DNA of 12,915 nucleotides from assembly GCA_027050975.1 (NCBI GenBank), contig JALUAR010000109.1:4295-17209 (forward strand), in the 5' to 3' direction. Made by a program: the position numbers and the translations under genes. This DNA comes from Thermodesulfovibrio sp. (GTDB lineage Bacteria > Nitrospirota > Thermodesulfovibrionia > Thermodesulfovibrionales > JdFR-85). A model generated the notes under the pieces. It saw only the letters and a list, made by a program, of their open reading frames with translations, did no database searches and was not told the origin of the DNA. Shown here piece by piece: positions 12,908 to 12,915 of the stretch; position 1 is the first letter of the stretch; each line of letters begins with the position of its first letter.

Positions 12908-12915
12908 TCTGAACC

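Noticed and set aside
1..12915. CRISPR array or insertion sequence
   Set aside because: No regularly spaced repeat-spacer pattern and no transposase reading frame were seen in the window.

Overview
The window looks like a chromosomal segment of a Gram-negative, probably uncultured bacterium of moderate GC content. Sec signal peptides and a type II signal peptide with a lipobox indicate a cell envelope with lipoproteins. A class B-type radical SAM protein suits an anaerobic lineage such as Nitrospirota or Desulfobacterota, but the phylum is a guess from protein style, not a computed result.

Region 1 (1-6428, minus strand) is a tightly packed, apparently co-transcribed run of six genes. In transcription order these are a 93-aa secreted protein, a 92-aa secreted protein with six cysteines, a 396-aa secreted coiled-coil protein, a 713-aa TPR-PDZ-TPR lipoprotein, a 390-aa secreted coiled-coil protein, and a secreted protein cut by the left edge (at least 302 aa). 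Every product carries an export signal and none has a recognisable enzyme domain. Several share sequence modules with each other: a proline-rich PDVPPP-x2-VNP linker and a cysteine-paired helical segment. Together they look like an envelope or extracellular assembly that I cannot assign to a known system.

Region 2 (6429-7739, plus strand) is a divergently transcribed membrane-embedded regulator, with about 12 TM helices followed by a LuxR-type HTH. The shared intergenic region holds a 9-bp direct repeat at a two-helical-turn spacing and a plausible promoter for the minus-strand genes. The simplest reading is that this regulator controls the secreted cluster.

Region 3 (7740-11040) holds an MFS transporter (minus strand) whose conserved N-terminus implies a CTG start. 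It also holds a decayed SAM-methyltransferase gene (N-terminally truncated and frameshifted at an A6 run). The stop codon of that gene overlaps the start of a B12-binding-like radical SAM protein gene.

Region 4 (11041-12355, plus strand) has two small genes: a two-CBS-domain protein and a YbaK/EbsC-type aminoacyl-tRNA deacylase.

Region 5 (12356-12915) contains no long gene. It has a 25-nt 5' fragment of a tRNA-Leu gene, repeated TGCTACA and GTCACA motifs, a GC-containing hairpin, a short ORF behind a strong Shine-Dalgarno, and a palindromic operator-like site with a Shine-Dalgarno for a gene starting at the window edge. This resembles the scar or junction of an integrative element at a tRNA-Leu gene.
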